Assembly (NCBI RefSeq): GCF_000158955.1
Contig: NZ_GG657757.1
Span: 3,574,455 to 3,638,454, forward strand
Reading direction: 5' to 3'
Origin: Streptomyces viridochromogenes DSM 40736
GTDB lineage: Bacteria > Actinomycetota > Actinomycetes > Streptomycetales > Streptomycetaceae
DNA: 64,000 nt
Below are positions 1 to 8,387 of this stretch, piece after piece. A program made the translations under genes and the position numbers. The notes beneath the pieces were generated by a model. It was given only the letters and a program-made list of their open reading frames with translations. It had not been told where the DNA came from and ran no database searches. Every line of letters starts with the position of its first letter. Position 1 is the first letter of the stretch.

Positions 1-599
1 CGATCGATGGCCCGCGGATCGCAGTCGACGCAGATCGCCACACCGTCGTTCATCGTCACGGCGAGGGGCTGGGCGCCGCCCATGCCGCCGAGGCCGGCGG
101 TCAGCGTGATGGTGCCCGCCAGCGAGCCGCCGAACTTCTTCGCGGCGACGGCGGCGAAGGTCTCGTAGGTGCCCTGGAGGATGCCCTGGGTGCCGATGTA
201 GATCCAGGAGCCGGCGGTCATCTGCCCGTACATGGTCAGGCCGAGGGCCTCCAGGCGGCGGAACTCCTCCCAGTTCGCCCAGTCGCCGACCAGGTTGGAG
301 TTGGCGAGCAGGACGCGCGGGGCCCACTCGTGGGTCTGCATGACGCCGACGGGCCGACCGGACTGGACGAGCATCGTCTCGTCCTGCTTGAGGGTCTGCA
401 GCGTGCGGACCATGGCGTCGAAGGAGCGCCAGTCGCGGGCGGCCTTGCCGGTGCCGCCGTAGACGACGAGCTTGTCGGGGTGCTCGGCGACCTCGGGGTC
501 GAGATTGTTCTGCAGCATCCGCAGTGCGGCTTCCTGCTGCCATCCCAGGGCGCTCAGTTCCGTACCGCGCGGTGCTCGGACGGGGCGGGGTCCTGACAT
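1..599 (-). CDS. hutU: Urocanate hydratase, N-terminal part (cut by window edge)
   Basis: Urocanate hydratase turns urocanate, made from histidine by HutH, into imidazolonepropionate in the cytoplasm, using tightly bound NAD. About 200 of the usual ~550 residues are visible. They include the family stretches [11 protein letters not shown] (residues 47-57), SGRPVG (80-85) and GLGGMGGAQ (169-177). The start is the ATG at 597-599, preceded on the minus strand by AGGAGG seven bases upstream. The gene runs off the left edge and diverges from the PLP decarboxylase at 727; their shared 127-bp gap carries a TATTCA/TGAATA inverted repeat. The identification is secure; the missing C-terminus prevents checking that the gene is intact. 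Confidence 0.95.
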   Translation of the reverse strand, partial: MSGPRPVRAPRGTELSALGWQQEAALRMLQNNLDPEVAEHPDKLVVYGGTGKAARDWRSFDAMVRTLQTLKQDETMLVQSGRPVGVMQTHEWAPRVLLANSNLVGDWANWEEFRRLEALGLTMYGQMTAGSWIYIGTQGILQGTYETFAAVAAKKFGGSLAGTITLTAGLGGMGGAQPLAVTMNDGVAICVDCDPRAID

Positions 600-642
600 G
601 GTCTGCCTCCTGGTGGGTGCTCCCGGCGGATGTTGCTGCGGT

Positions 643-668
643 TATTCACATCCTGACCCTCTGAATAG
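643..668. promoter_or_regulatory. Candidate operator in hutU/decarboxylase intergenic region
   Basis: TATTCA (643-648) and TGAATA (662-667) form an inverted repeat with a 13-bp spacer between the divergent starts of hutU and the decarboxylase. The extended half-site CTATTCA (reverse complement of 662-668) recurs exactly at 3033-3039, upstream of the RpiR regulator gene. RpiR regulators often use TTCA/TGAA-containing palindromes, so a shared site for that regulator is a reasonable inference. No binding evidence exists in the sequence itself. Confidence 0.3.
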
Positions 669-726
669 AGCTAGTCAATACGCCCGGGGGTCGGCGCGGC
701 GGTGCCGTGGGTGTTTGGCTGGTCAC

Positions 727-2088
727 ATGGGCGCACACAATGAGGAATTCGAGGCGGACGACGACGGCGCCGGGCGGGCGGCCCGGCGGGACGAGGCGGT
801 GCGGGCCGCCGTGGAACAGGGCCTGCTCGGGCCCGAGAGCCCCATCGTCGGGCTGCTGGACGTCACCGGCATCCGGGAGTCGGCGGCCGAGCTGCGGGCG
901 GCGTTCGACGCGGTGGTGGCGCCGGGCACGCCCGTGCTGCACGCCTTCGCGGTGAAGGCGACCCCGCTGGTGCCGGTGCTGCGGCTGCTGCGCGAGGAGG
1001 GCGTCGGCGCGGAGGTGGCGAGCCCGGGCGAGCTGGCGCTGGCGCGGGCCGCCGGGGTGGAGCCGGCCATGACGGTGCTCGACTCGCCCGCGAAGACCCC
1101 GGCCGAGCTGCGCGAGGCGCTGGCCCTGGGCATCGCCGTCAACGCGGACAACCCGCAGGAGTTGGAGCGCATCGACGGCCTGATGTCCTCCGCCGCCAGT
1201 CGCTCGCCGCTCGGCATCCGCGTGAACCCTCAGGTCGGCGGGGGATCCATCGAGGCGACGTCCACGGCCACGGCCACGTCGAAGTTCGGGGTGGCGCTGC
1301 GTGACGAGGGGGCGCGGGAGTGGGTCGTACAGGCGTGCCTGGACCGGCCGTGGCTGACCCGGCTGCACGCGCACACCGGGTCCCAGGGCATCCCCCTGTC
1401 CCTGATGGCCCGGGGCGTGGCGGAGACGTACGCGCTGGCGGAGGAGATCAACCGGCGGGCCGGGCGGCGGCAGATCGACACGCTCGACATCGGAGGCGGG
1501 CTGCCCGTGAACTTCGCGTCGGACGCGACGACACCGACGTACGCGCAGTACGCGCGCGTGCTGGCCGAGGAGGTGCCGGGGCTGTTCGACGGACGGTACG
1601 GCCTCGTGACGGAGTTCGGGCGGTCACTGCTCGCCAAGCACGGGACGGTGGTGGCGCGGGTGGAGTACGCGAAGTCCTCCGGCGGGCGGGCGGTGGCGGT
1701 GACCCACGCCGGGGTGCAGGTGGCCGCGCGGACGGTGTACGCGCCCGGGAGCTGGCCCTTGAGGATCGCGGCGTACGACGCGAAGGGGCGGGTGAAGGAC
1801 GGGCCCGTCGTCGTACAGGACGTCGCGGGGCCGGCCTGCTTCTCGGGGGACCTGCTGGCGGAGGGGCGGTCCATGCCGGAGCTGGAGCAGGGGGACTACG
1901 CGGCGGCGCTGGACACGGGGGCGTACTACTTCGCGCATCACTACGCGTACAACTCGCTGGCGCGGCCGGGGGTGTACGGGTTCTGGCCGGACGGGCGCTT
2001 CGCGGTGGTGCGGGAGGCGCAGACGGTGGGGGAGGTCGTGGCGGAGTCCGGTGGGGCGCAGGCGGGTGCGCTTACCGAATCGCCGTAG
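727..2088 (+). CDS. Fold-type III PLP decarboxylase (Orn/DAP/Arg decarboxylase 2 family)
   Basis: This 453-aa protein has the alanine-racemase-like barrel of group IV decarboxylases. The PLP lysine is in HAFAVKATP (Lys77). Other family marks are HTGSQG, the phosphate-binding DIGGGLPV, EFGRSLLAKHG and, near the C-terminus, CFSGDLL, which corresponds to the C-x-S-x-D substrate motif supplied across the dimer. It is divergent enough from LysA that the substrate cannot be named; diaminopimelate, ornithine or another amino acid are possible. It sits between hutU and an RpiR regulator, suggesting an amino-acid catabolic role. The ATG at 727 has no strong Shine-Dalgarno sequence, so the start is moderately sure. 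Confidence 0.8.
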   Translation: MGAHNEEFEADDDGAGRAARRDEAVRAAVEQGLLGPESPIVGLLDVTGIRESAAELRAAFDAVVAPGTPVLHAFAVKATPLVPVLRLLREEGVGAEVASPGELALARAAGVEPAMTVLDSPAKTPAELREALALGIAVNADNPQELERIDGLMSSAASRSPLGIRVNPQVGGGSIEATSTATATSKFGVALRDEGAREWVVQACLDRPWLTRLHAHTGSQGIPLSLMARGVAETYALAEEINRRAGRRQIDTLDIGGGLPVNFASDATTPTYAQYARVLAEEVPGLFDGRYGLVTEFGRSLLAKHGTVVARVEYAKSSGGRAVAVTHAGVQVAARTVYAPGSWPLRIAAYDAKGRVKDGPVVVQDVAGPACFSGDLLAEGRSMPELEQGDYAAALDTGAYYFAHHYAYNSLARPGVYGFWPDGRFAVVREAQTVGEVVAESGGAQAGALTESP

Positions 2089-2099
2089 GGGGTCACGCA

Positions 2100-2160
2100 G
2101 TGGGCGGGCTGCGGGTGCGTCGTGGCTGGTCGCGCGGTTCCCCGCACCCCTGGACCCCCG
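2100..2160. repeat. Dispersed Streptomyces-type intergenic repeat
   Basis: The gap between the two convergent genes contains, read on the minus strand, the pattern GGGGTGCGGGGAACCGCGCG followed by ACCAGCC. From memory this is a very common intergenic repeat of Streptomyces genomes, found at gene 3' ends. A related copy is at 10661-10750. I infer no function beyond a possible structured transcript end. Confidence 0.45.
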
Positions 2161-2172
2161 CCGCGCGTGACG

Positions 2173-3015
2173 TCAGTCGACGAACAGGCCGCGCGCCGCC
2201 GCCTTCGCGTCGAACTCCTCCAGGCGGGACTGGGCCTGGGGCAGGTCGTCGCACATCGCCTCCAGCAGGACCCGGCCGAGCAGCATCGGCGCGCAGGCCG
2301 TGTCGAAGGCGAGTCCGGTGCCGACGGCGGCGGGCAGCAGCAGGTCGGACACCTTGGCGACCGGCGCGAAGGCCGAGTCGGCGACGGTGACGACGGTCAG
2401 CCCGGCCTGCCGGGCGTAGTGGAGGGTGTCGACGACCTCGCGGGGATGCCGGGGCAGGGCGAAGCACAGCAGTGCGGTCGCACCGGCCCGGACGGCGGCG
2501 TCGATACGGTCCTGGAGCATGGTGCCGCCCTCGCCCAGGAGCCGTACGTCGGGATGCACTTTGGCCGCGAAGTAGCCGAAGCCGTTCGCCTGGGCCGCCG
2601 CCGCCCGCAGTCCGAGGACGGGCAGCGGGCGGGAGGCCGCCAGCAGGCGCCCGGCCCGCCGCACCGGCCCGGGGTCGGCCAGGGCCTCCGCCAGCTGCCG
2701 CAGGTTCTCGATCTCCGCCTCGACGGCCTGCTGGTACTCGTTGGAGGACCCCGCGTCGGCCGCGGGCTCCGCGGGGGCGACCTCGCGCAGATGGCGGCGC
2801 AGGGCGGGGTAGCCGTCGAAGCCGAGGGCGACGGCGAAACGGGTCACGGACGGCTGGCTGACCCCGGCCAGCTCGGCGAGCTCCACGCTCGACAGGAACG
2901 GCACGTCGGCGGCGCGCCGCACCATGCTGTGCGCGATGCGCCGCTGGGTCGGTGTCAGCCGGTGGCCCTCGAAGAGCGCTTGGAGCCGCGCGGCAGGGCT
3001 GTCGGTCACGCTCAT
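2173..3015 (-). CDS. MurR/RpiR family transcriptional regulator
   Basis: This 280-aa protein has an N-terminal RpiR helix-turn-helix (residues ~10-85, with LAELAGVSQPSVTRFAVALGFDGYP as the recognition region) and a C-terminal SIS domain (~125-265) that in this family binds phosphosugars or related ligands. The ATG at 3013-3015 has GGGGGAGC upstream. The gene converges with the PLP decarboxylase, and a CTATTCA element in its own upstream region (3033-3039) is repeated in the hutU/decarboxylase gap. It may therefore control those genes and itself. The ligand is unknown; several RpiR proteins regulate amino-acid rather than sugar catabolism. Confidence 0.85.
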   Translation of the reverse strand: MSVTDSPAARLQALFEGHRLTPTQRRIAHSMVRRAADVPFLSSVELAELAGVSQPSVTRFAVALGFDGYPALRRHLREVAPAEPAADAGSSNEYQQAVEAEIENLRQLAEALADPGPVRRAGRLLAASRPLPVLGLRAAAAQANGFGYFAAKVHPDVRLLGEGGTMLQDRIDAAVRAGATALLCFALPRHPREVVDTLHYARQAGLTVVTVADSAFAPVAKVSDLLLPAAVGTGLAFDTACAPMLLGRVLLEAMCDDLPQAQSRLEEFDAKAAARGLFVD

Positions 3016-3157
3016 GACGTGCTCCCCCTCGCCTATTCAGTAGCTGAGGATTCTGCATGAGCATATGCAGACCGGCAAGCGGGACCGAAGGGCCCCCGCC
3101 CCGAAAGGGGGGCTAACCCCAGTGCGGCCCTCGGCACCGCTTTCTACTGTGGGGGAC

Positions 3158-3589
3158 ATGACCGGGATGGACGCGCGGGACACCGACCTGAAGAAGGAAC
3201 TCGACGCCACCCTGCAGACGCGCAGGGAGCTGGGCGAGGAGTACGAGTCCGCGCTGGTGGACTCGTTCCTGGAGAAGATCGACCAGCGGATCGACGGCGC
3301 GGTGGATCGCCGCGTGCGCCGGCAGCTCGCCGAGCAGCAGATGCAGACGGCCCGGGACTCCCGGTCTCCGAAGGCCACCGACTCCTGGGGCGAGCGGTAC
3401 GGCTTCGGGATCGTCTCGCTGGTCCTCGCGGTGCCGCTGTCCGCGATCGGCGGAGGTGTGGCCCATCTGCCGGGTCTGCTCGTCGCCTGGGCGGGCATCG
3501 TCGGCGTCAACGTCGTCCAGGCCGTCCGCACCAACCCGGGCCTGTTCGGCCGCCGCAAGTCCTCCCGGGACGGCGACTGGGAGGACTGA
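3158..3589 (+). CDS. Small membrane protein of unknown function
   Basis: This 143-aa protein has a charged, helical N-terminal half (residues ~5-75, likely coiled coil, rich in E, K, R and Q). A C-terminal membrane region follows, with two hydrophobic segments (about 88-107 and 109-130) and a basic tail RRKSSRDGDWED. I do not recognise a named family; similar proteins are common in Streptomyces. A TACTGT -10 box (3145-3150) ends seven bases before the ATG at 3158, so the mRNA may be leaderless. In-frame sequence upstream of 3158 is proline-rich and unlikely to be coding. Confidence 0.75.
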   Translation: MTGMDARDTDLKKELDATLQTRRELGEEYESALVDSFLEKIDQRIDGAVDRRVRRQLAEQQMQTARDSRSPKATDSWGERYGFGIVSLVLAVPLSAIGGGVAHLPGLLVAWAGIVGVNVVQAVRTNPGLFGRRKSSRDGDWED

Positions 3590-3601
3590 GCGCCCTCTGT
3601 C

Positions 3602-4363
3602 TCAGGCCTGCCGGGTGGGCAGCGCGACGATCTGCCGCAGGTTGACCCGGCGCGGCCGGCTGGTCGCGTAGGCCACCAGGTCGGCGAGCTCCTCGGCGGA
3701 CAGCGCGCCCACCGCGTCCAGCATGCCCTCCACCTGGCGGGACAGTTCCGCGTCGGAGATGTGCGTGCGCAGCTCGCTCTCGACGAAGCCGGGCTCGATG
3801 TTGGTGACCCGGACGTCCCGCGGCCCGAACTCGCCGCGCAGGGACTCCGACAGGTAGGTGACGGCCGCCTTGGTCGCGCCGTACACCGCGTAGTTCGGGA
3901 AGCTGACGTGCGCGGCGATGGACGAGATGTTCACGAGGTCGGCGGTACGGCCGTCGGCGGCGGCGCTCACCAGGTCCTCGGTGAAGGCGCCGACGACGCG
4001 CAGCACTCCGGCGACGTTGGTGTCGAGCATCCGCTGCCACTCGTCGGTGCGCCGGGCGTCGACGGGGTGGGGCAGCATGACCCCGGCCGCGTTGACGACC
4101 AGGTCGACGGGCCCGTAAGCCGCGTGGATCCGGTCGGCGGCGTCCGCGACGGACACCTCGTCCGTGACGTCCGCGACGACGGTCAGTGCCTGCCCGCCGT
4201 CGGCACGGATCTTCCCGGCGACGGCGGCCAGCCGTTCCTCGCGCCGGGCCAGCAGCGCCACGCGGGCGCCCTGGGCGGCCAGCAGCAGGGCGACGGCCTC
4301 GCCGATCCCGCTGGCGGCTCCGGTGACGACGGCGGTACGGCCGGACAGGTTGTCGTACGACAT
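3602..4363 (-). CDS. Short-chain dehydrogenase/reductase (SDR)
   Basis: This 253-aa classical SDR has the NAD(P)-binding TGAASGIGEA near residue 15, NAAG near 90, and the catalytic triad in NISSIA and YGATK (Tyr-x-x-x-Lys). The arginines in LLARREER after the second strand favour NADPH. The substrate is not predictable. The ATG at 4361-4363 has AGGGGAT upstream. It is divergent from an MmyB-like regulator gene 145 bp away, a common pairing in Streptomyces in which the regulator controls the reductase. Confidence 0.9.
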   Translation of the reverse strand: MSYDNLSGRTAVVTGAASGIGEAVALLLAAQGARVALLARREERLAAVAGKIRADGGQALTVVADVTDEVSVADAADRIHAAYGPVDLVVNAAGVMLPHPVDARRTDEWQRMLDTNVAGVLRVVGAFTEDLVSAAADGRTADLVNISSIAAHVSFPNYAVYGATKAAVTYLSESLRGEFGPRDVRVTNIEPGFVESELRTHISDAELSRQVEGMLDAVGALSAEELADLVAYATSRPRRVNLRQIVALPTRQA

Positions 4364-4508
4364 GGGAGATCCCCTCGGTGGTGGCCGGGGCGTCTCCCCG
4401 GCCTCGTCCACCACCCTCGGCGGCATCGGCCGCCGTACCCAGGGCGACGGTTTTCCTGGGTCTGGCAGTACCAGGCTCGCCGGCCCCGGGCCGCCTAGGC
4501 TCGGCGGC

Positions 4509-5339
4509 ATGGACGGAGAAATCGGAGACTTCCTGCGCTCGCGCCGGGCCCGTATCCAGCCGGAGGAGGTGGGGCTGCCCTCCTACGGCCGCCGCCGCGT
4601 CCCGGGTCTGCGCCGCGAGGAGGTGGCGCAGCTGGCCGGGGTGAGCGTCGACTACTACGTCCGGCTGGAACAGGGCAGGGGCCCGAGCGTGTCCGACGCC
4701 GTGCTGGACGCGGTGGCGCGGGTGCTGCGGCTGGACGGGGCGGAGCACGACTACCTGCGGGCGGTGGCCCGGCCGCGCCGGCGGGACGACGACCGCCGGG
4801 CCGTGTCCCGGGTGCGTCCGGGGGTCCAGCTGATCCTGGACGGCATGGAGCGCAACCCCGCGTACGTCCTGGACCACCGCATGGACGTCCTCGGCTGGAA
4901 CGCCCTCGCCGACGCGTTGCTCGGCTTCGACGGCATCGGCTCCGGCGAGCGCAACATCCCGCGCCGTGTCTTCCTCGACCCCGCCTCCCGTGATCTGTAC
5001 CCCCACTGGGCCGAGATCGCCGGCCAGACGGTGGCCCATCTGCGCCTCCAGGCGGGTCACCACCCCGGGGACGCCGCCATGGCCGAACTCGTCGCCGAAC
5101 TGTCGCGGGCGAGCGAGGACTTCCGCCGCCTGTGGGCGGACCACGCGGTCGACCCCTGCGACCACGGGGTGAAGCACCTCCGCCACCCGGTCGCGGGCCC
5201 GCTGACCCTCCCGTACGAGACCCTCACGATCCCGGGGGCACCGGACCAGACGATCGTCGCCTACGCGCCGGAAGCGGGATCGGAGACGGCGGAGCGGCTC
5301 GCGCTGCTGGGAAGTTGGACCACGAGCCACACGGGCTGA
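4509..5339 (+). CDS. HTH regulator with MmyB-like ligand-binding domain
   Basis: This 276-aa protein has an N-terminal XRE-type helix-turn-helix (LRREEVAQLAGVSVDYYVRLEQGRG, about residues 34-58). It is followed by the MmyB-type PAS-like domain typical of Streptomyces regulators (NPAYVLDHRMDVLGWNALADALLG, then a conserved WAEIAGQTVAHLRLQAG segment). In MmyB such a domain binds fatty acid. A TAGGCT box at 4496-4501 ends seven bases before the ATG, so leaderless translation is likely. It probably regulates the divergent SDR gene. Confidence 0.88.
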   Translation: MDGEIGDFLRSRRARIQPEEVGLPSYGRRRVPGLRREEVAQLAGVSVDYYVRLEQGRGPSVSDAVLDAVARVLRLDGAEHDYLRAVARPRRRDDDRRAVSRVRPGVQLILDGMERNPAYVLDHRMDVLGWNALADALLGFDGIGSGERNIPRRVFLDPASRDLYPHWAEIAGQTVAHLRLQAGHHPGDAAMAELVAELSRASEDFRRLWADHAVDPCDHGVKHLRHPVAGPLTLPYETLTIPGAPDQTIVAYAPEAGSETAERLALLGSWTTSHTG

Positions 5340-5685
5340 CACCAGGCGGGCCGGGGAAAGCTTGCGCGGGGACCGCCGCACCCCCGTGCAACGAGGGTCG
5401 GGACGACGGCGGTCCCCGCGAAGGACGCGGGCCTGGTCAGGGCCGGGCTTACGCGTCCGTGACGTCGGTGGAGGTCCGGGAGCCGCTCCGGAGGTCCTTG
5501 ACGCCTACGGCGCCGGCCGGGGCGGGGAGCCGCTCCCGCCCTGCCGACACCCCCTAATGTGCAGGACCCGTGTTAAGCGGGTGCTGCGCGGACGTGACGC
5601 CCTCGTACCACTTCCGCGAAGTCGACGAAGATCAGGGACGCCGCAAGTTCACCCGGTTCACGGGCGACGCACCGGACGTTCGCCG
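5340..5685. other. Gene-free 346-bp spacer with a strong hairpin
   Basis: Between two convergent genes lies a spacer with no convincing gene. It holds a 13-bp perfect inverted repeat (5366-5378 and 5407-5419), listed separately, and a GGAGGTCC-centred imperfect repeat near 5470-5515. The hydrophilic reading frames here have poor codon bias. Confidence 0.6.
5366..5419. terminator. Probable bidirectional terminator
   Basis: GCGGGGACCGCCG (5366-5378) is perfectly complementary to CGGCGGTCCCCGC (5407-5419) across a 28-nt loop. It lies downstream of the MmyB-like gene and convergent with the cystathionine beta-synthase gene. There is no U-tract, as is usual in Streptomyces. Confidence 0.55.
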
Positions 5686-7074
5686 TCACTTCCCGGTCCG
5701 GGCGAGGAAGGACAGCAGGTCCTGCCGGCTGACCACGCCGGTCGGCTTGCCCTCGACGAGGACGATCGCCGCGTCCGCCTTGCCCAGGACGGCCATCAGG
5801 TCCGCGACCGGTTCGCCGGAGCCGACCTGGGGCAGCGGGGCGGACATGTGCTTCTCCAGCGGGTCCTCCAGCGAGGCGTTCTTGCTGAACAGCGCGTCCA
5901 GCAGCTCGCGCTCCACCACCGAGCCGACGACCTCGGCGGCCATCACGTCGGGGTGCCCGGCGCCCGGCTTGACGACCGGCATCTGCGAGACGCCGTACTC
6001 GCGCAGCACGTCGATGGCCTGGCCGACCGTCTCCTCCGGGTGCATGTGGACGAGGGAGGGCATGCGGTCGCCCTCCTTGTCGGCGAGGACGTCGCCGACG
6101 CGGGCGCTGGGGCCGGAGTCCTCCAGGAAGCCGTAGTCGGCCATCCACTCGTCGTTGAAGATCTTGCTGAGGTAGCCGCGTCCGCTGTCCGGCAGCAGGA
6201 CCACCACGACGTCGTCCTCGCCGAGCCGCGCGGCGACCTCGAGCGCGGCGACGACCGCCATGCCGCAGGAGCCGCCGACCAGGAGGCCCTCCTCCTTGGC
6301 GAGGCGGCGGGTCATCTGGAAGGAGTCCTTGTCGGACACGGCGACGATCTCGTCCGCGACGGTCCGGTCGTAGGCGGTCGGCCAGAAGTCCTCACCGACG
6401 CCCTCGACGAGGTACGGCCGGCCGGAGCCGCCGGAGTAGACGGAACCCTCGGGGTCGGCGCCGACGACCTTGACCTTGCCGTCGCTGATCTCCTTCAGGT
6501 AGCGGCCGGTCCCGGAGATGGTGCCGCCGGTGCCCACACCTGCCACGAAGTGGGTGATCCTCCCCTCCGTCTGCTCCCACAGCTCGGGGCCGGTCGAGTG
6601 GTAGTGGGAGAGCGGGTTGTGGGGGTTGGAGTACTGGTCGGGCTTCCAGGCCCCGGGCGTCTCGCGGACCAGCCGGTCGGAGACGTTGTAGTAGGAGTCC
6701 GGGTGCTCGGGGTCCACGGCGGTCGGGCACACGACGACCTCGGCGCCGTAGGCGCGCAGCACGTTGATCTTGTCGGTGCTCACCTTGTCGGGGCACACGA
6801 AGACGCACTTGTACCCCTTCTGCTGCGCCACGATGGCGAGCCCGACCCCGGTGTTGCCGCTGGTCGGCTCGACGATCGTGCCGCCGGGCTTGAGCGCGCC
6901 GCTCTCCTCCGCCGCCTCGATCATGCGCAGGGCGATGCGGTCCTTCACGGAGCCGCCGGGGTTGAAGTACTCCACCTTGGCCAGGACGGTCGCCCTGATG
7001 CCCTTGGTCACGCTGTTGAGCCTCACCAGCGGGGTGTTGCCGACGAGGCTGATCATCGAGTCGTGGAACTGCAC
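5686..7074 (-). CDS. cbs: Cystathionine beta-synthase
   Basis: This 462-aa cytoplasmic PLP enzyme condenses serine (or an activated form) with homocysteine, or works in reverse transsulfuration. The fold-type II catalytic domain covers residues ~1-320, with the PLP lysine in GGSVKDR, the substrate loop TSGNTG and the phosphate loop GTGGTISG. Two C-terminal CBS domains (about 335-390 and 400-455) form a regulatory Bateman module, which in some enzymes senses adenosyl compounds. The GTG start at 7072-7074 is preceded by CGGAGA. O-acetylserine sulfhydrylases lack the CBS module, which supports this name. Confidence 0.93.
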   Translation of the reverse strand: MQFHDSMISLVGNTPLVRLNSVTKGIRATVLAKVEYFNPGGSVKDRIALRMIEAAEESGALKPGGTIVEPTSGNTGVGLAIVAQQKGYKCVFVCPDKVSTDKINVLRAYGAEVVVCPTAVDPEHPDSYYNVSDRLVRETPGAWKPDQYSNPHNPLSHYHSTGPELWEQTEGRITHFVAGVGTGGTISGTGRYLKEISDGKVKVVGADPEGSVYSGGSGRPYLVEGVGEDFWPTAYDRTVADEIVAVSDKDSFQMTRRLAKEEGLLVGGSCGMAVVAALEVAARLGEDDVVVVLLPDSGRGYLSKIFNDEWMADYGFLEDSGPSARVGDVLADKEGDRMPSLVHMHPEETVGQAIDVLREYGVSQMPVVKPGAGHPDVMAAEVVGSVVERELLDALFSKNASLEDPLEKHMSAPLPQVGSGEPVADLMAVLGKADAAIVLVEGKPTGVVSRQDLLSFLARTGK

Positions 7075-7237
7075 CGTTGTCTCCGGATGCCGCAGAAGTG
7101 GTCTGAGTGGTGCCGCCAGCCTATGGCCTCGCGCCTCGTCATGGTCCGTGACGGTCGTTCACTCGCTGTTGCGATTGGACGACGGGCTGTACGGGGCAAG
7201 CACAGGGTGTACGGGTTCGAGGAGGTGGCGGCGACGC

Positions 7238-8257
7238 ATGACGAGCATGTCGAGGGCGCGGGTGGCCCGGCGGATCGCGGCCGGCGCGGCGTACGGCGGT
7301 GGCGGGATCGGCCTGGCCGGGGCGGCCGCCATGGGGCTGCTGCTGGCGGAGGTGCAACTGGCGCGGCGCCGGGTGGGCAACGGCACGTCCCCTCATGTGC
7401 CGAACGCGGACGGGCGGTACGGCGGTACGTACGCCGGTCCCGGGCAGACGCCGCTGCGGCTGACGATGCTGGGTGACTCCACGGCCGCGGGCCAGGGCGT
7501 GCACCGCTCCGGGCAGACCCCGGGGGCCCTGTTGGCCTCGGGGGTCGCGGCACTGGCGGAACGCCCGGTCGAGTTGCGCACGGTGGCGACGCCCGGAGCC
7601 CGCTCGGACGATCTGGACCGCCAGGTGGCCCTGGTGCTGGCCGGCCCGGTGCCCGACATCTGCGTGATCATGATCGGCGCGAACGACGTCACCCACCGCA
7701 TGCCCGCCACCCGCTCGGTGCGCTGTCTCGCGTCGGCGGTACGGCGGCTGCGCACGGCCGGTGCCGAGGTCGTGGTGGGCACCTGTCCCGACCTGGGCAC
7801 CATCGAGCCGGTCCGGCAGCCCTTGCGCTGGCTGGCCCGACGGGCCTCCCGCCAGCTGGCGGCCGCCCAGACGATCGGAGTCGTCGAACAGGGCGGCCGC
7901 ACCGTGTCCCTGGGCGACCTGCTGGGCCCCGAGTTCGCCGCGAACCCGCGTGAGCTCTTCGGCCCGGACAACTACCACCCCTCCGCCGAGGGCTATGCGA
8001 CGGCGGCGATGGCGGTCCTGCCGACCGTCTGCGCCTCGCTCGGCCTGTGGCCGGCCGAGGAGGAGCGCCCGGACGCCTCCCGCCGCGAGGGCTTCCTGCC
8101 GGTGGCACGGGCGGCGGCGGAGGCCGCCTCGGAGGCCGGTACGGAGGTCGCGGCCGCCCTGCCGACCGGGCCGCGGGGCCCGTGGGCGCTGCTGAAGCGC
8201 CGGCGGCGCAGGCGGGTACCCGAGCAGGAACCGGCCCCGGCCACACCGTCGAGCTGA
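7238..8257 (+). CDS. Membrane-anchored SGNH/GDSL-type hydrolase
   Basis: This 339-aa protein starts with a basic stretch and one hydrophobic helix (residues ~12-33), then an SGNH hydrolase domain (~60-275). Block I is MLGDSTAAGQG, with the nucleophile Ser in GDS. The IGANDVTHR motif supplies the block III Asn, and DNYHPSAEGY supplies the catalytic Asp/His pair. Enzymes of this family deacylate lipids or sugars; the substrate is unknown. The C-terminus is Ala-rich and very basic (LLKRRRRRRV). The ATG at 7238 follows GGAGGT by about 11 bases; the ATG at 7247 is an alternative. It is divergent from the cystathionine beta-synthase gene. Confidence 0.88.
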   Translation: MTSMSRARVARRIAAGAAYGGGGIGLAGAAAMGLLLAEVQLARRRVGNGTSPHVPNADGRYGGTYAGPGQTPLRLTMLGDSTAAGQGVHRSGQTPGALLASGVAALAERPVELRTVATPGARSDDLDRQVALVLAGPVPDICVIMIGANDVTHRMPATRSVRCLASAVRRLRTAGAEVVVGTCPDLGTIEPVRQPLRWLARRASRQLAAAQTIGVVEQGGRTVSLGDLLGPEFAANPRELFGPDNYHPSAEGYATAAMAVLPTVCASLGLWPAEEERPDASRREGFLPVARAAAEAASEAGTEVAAALPTGPRGPWALLKRRRRRRVPEQEPAPATPSS

Positions 8258-8387
8258 GGGAGCCGAAAAAGCAAGCGCTTAGAAAACTGCGGCCAGGGTC
8301 ACACCGCCACACCCGTGACCCAGCCCATACGTACGGGTAACTTCCCAGTCAGCCCGCCAGACCACCCGGTACGTCAATGGAGCCGTG

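Noticed and set aside
5362..7476. Long plus-strand frame over the cystathionine beta-synthase gene
   Set aside because: Antisense to a complete, motif-bearing PLP enzyme; its residues are Ala/Gly/Val/Arg/Asp/His-rich without family signals.
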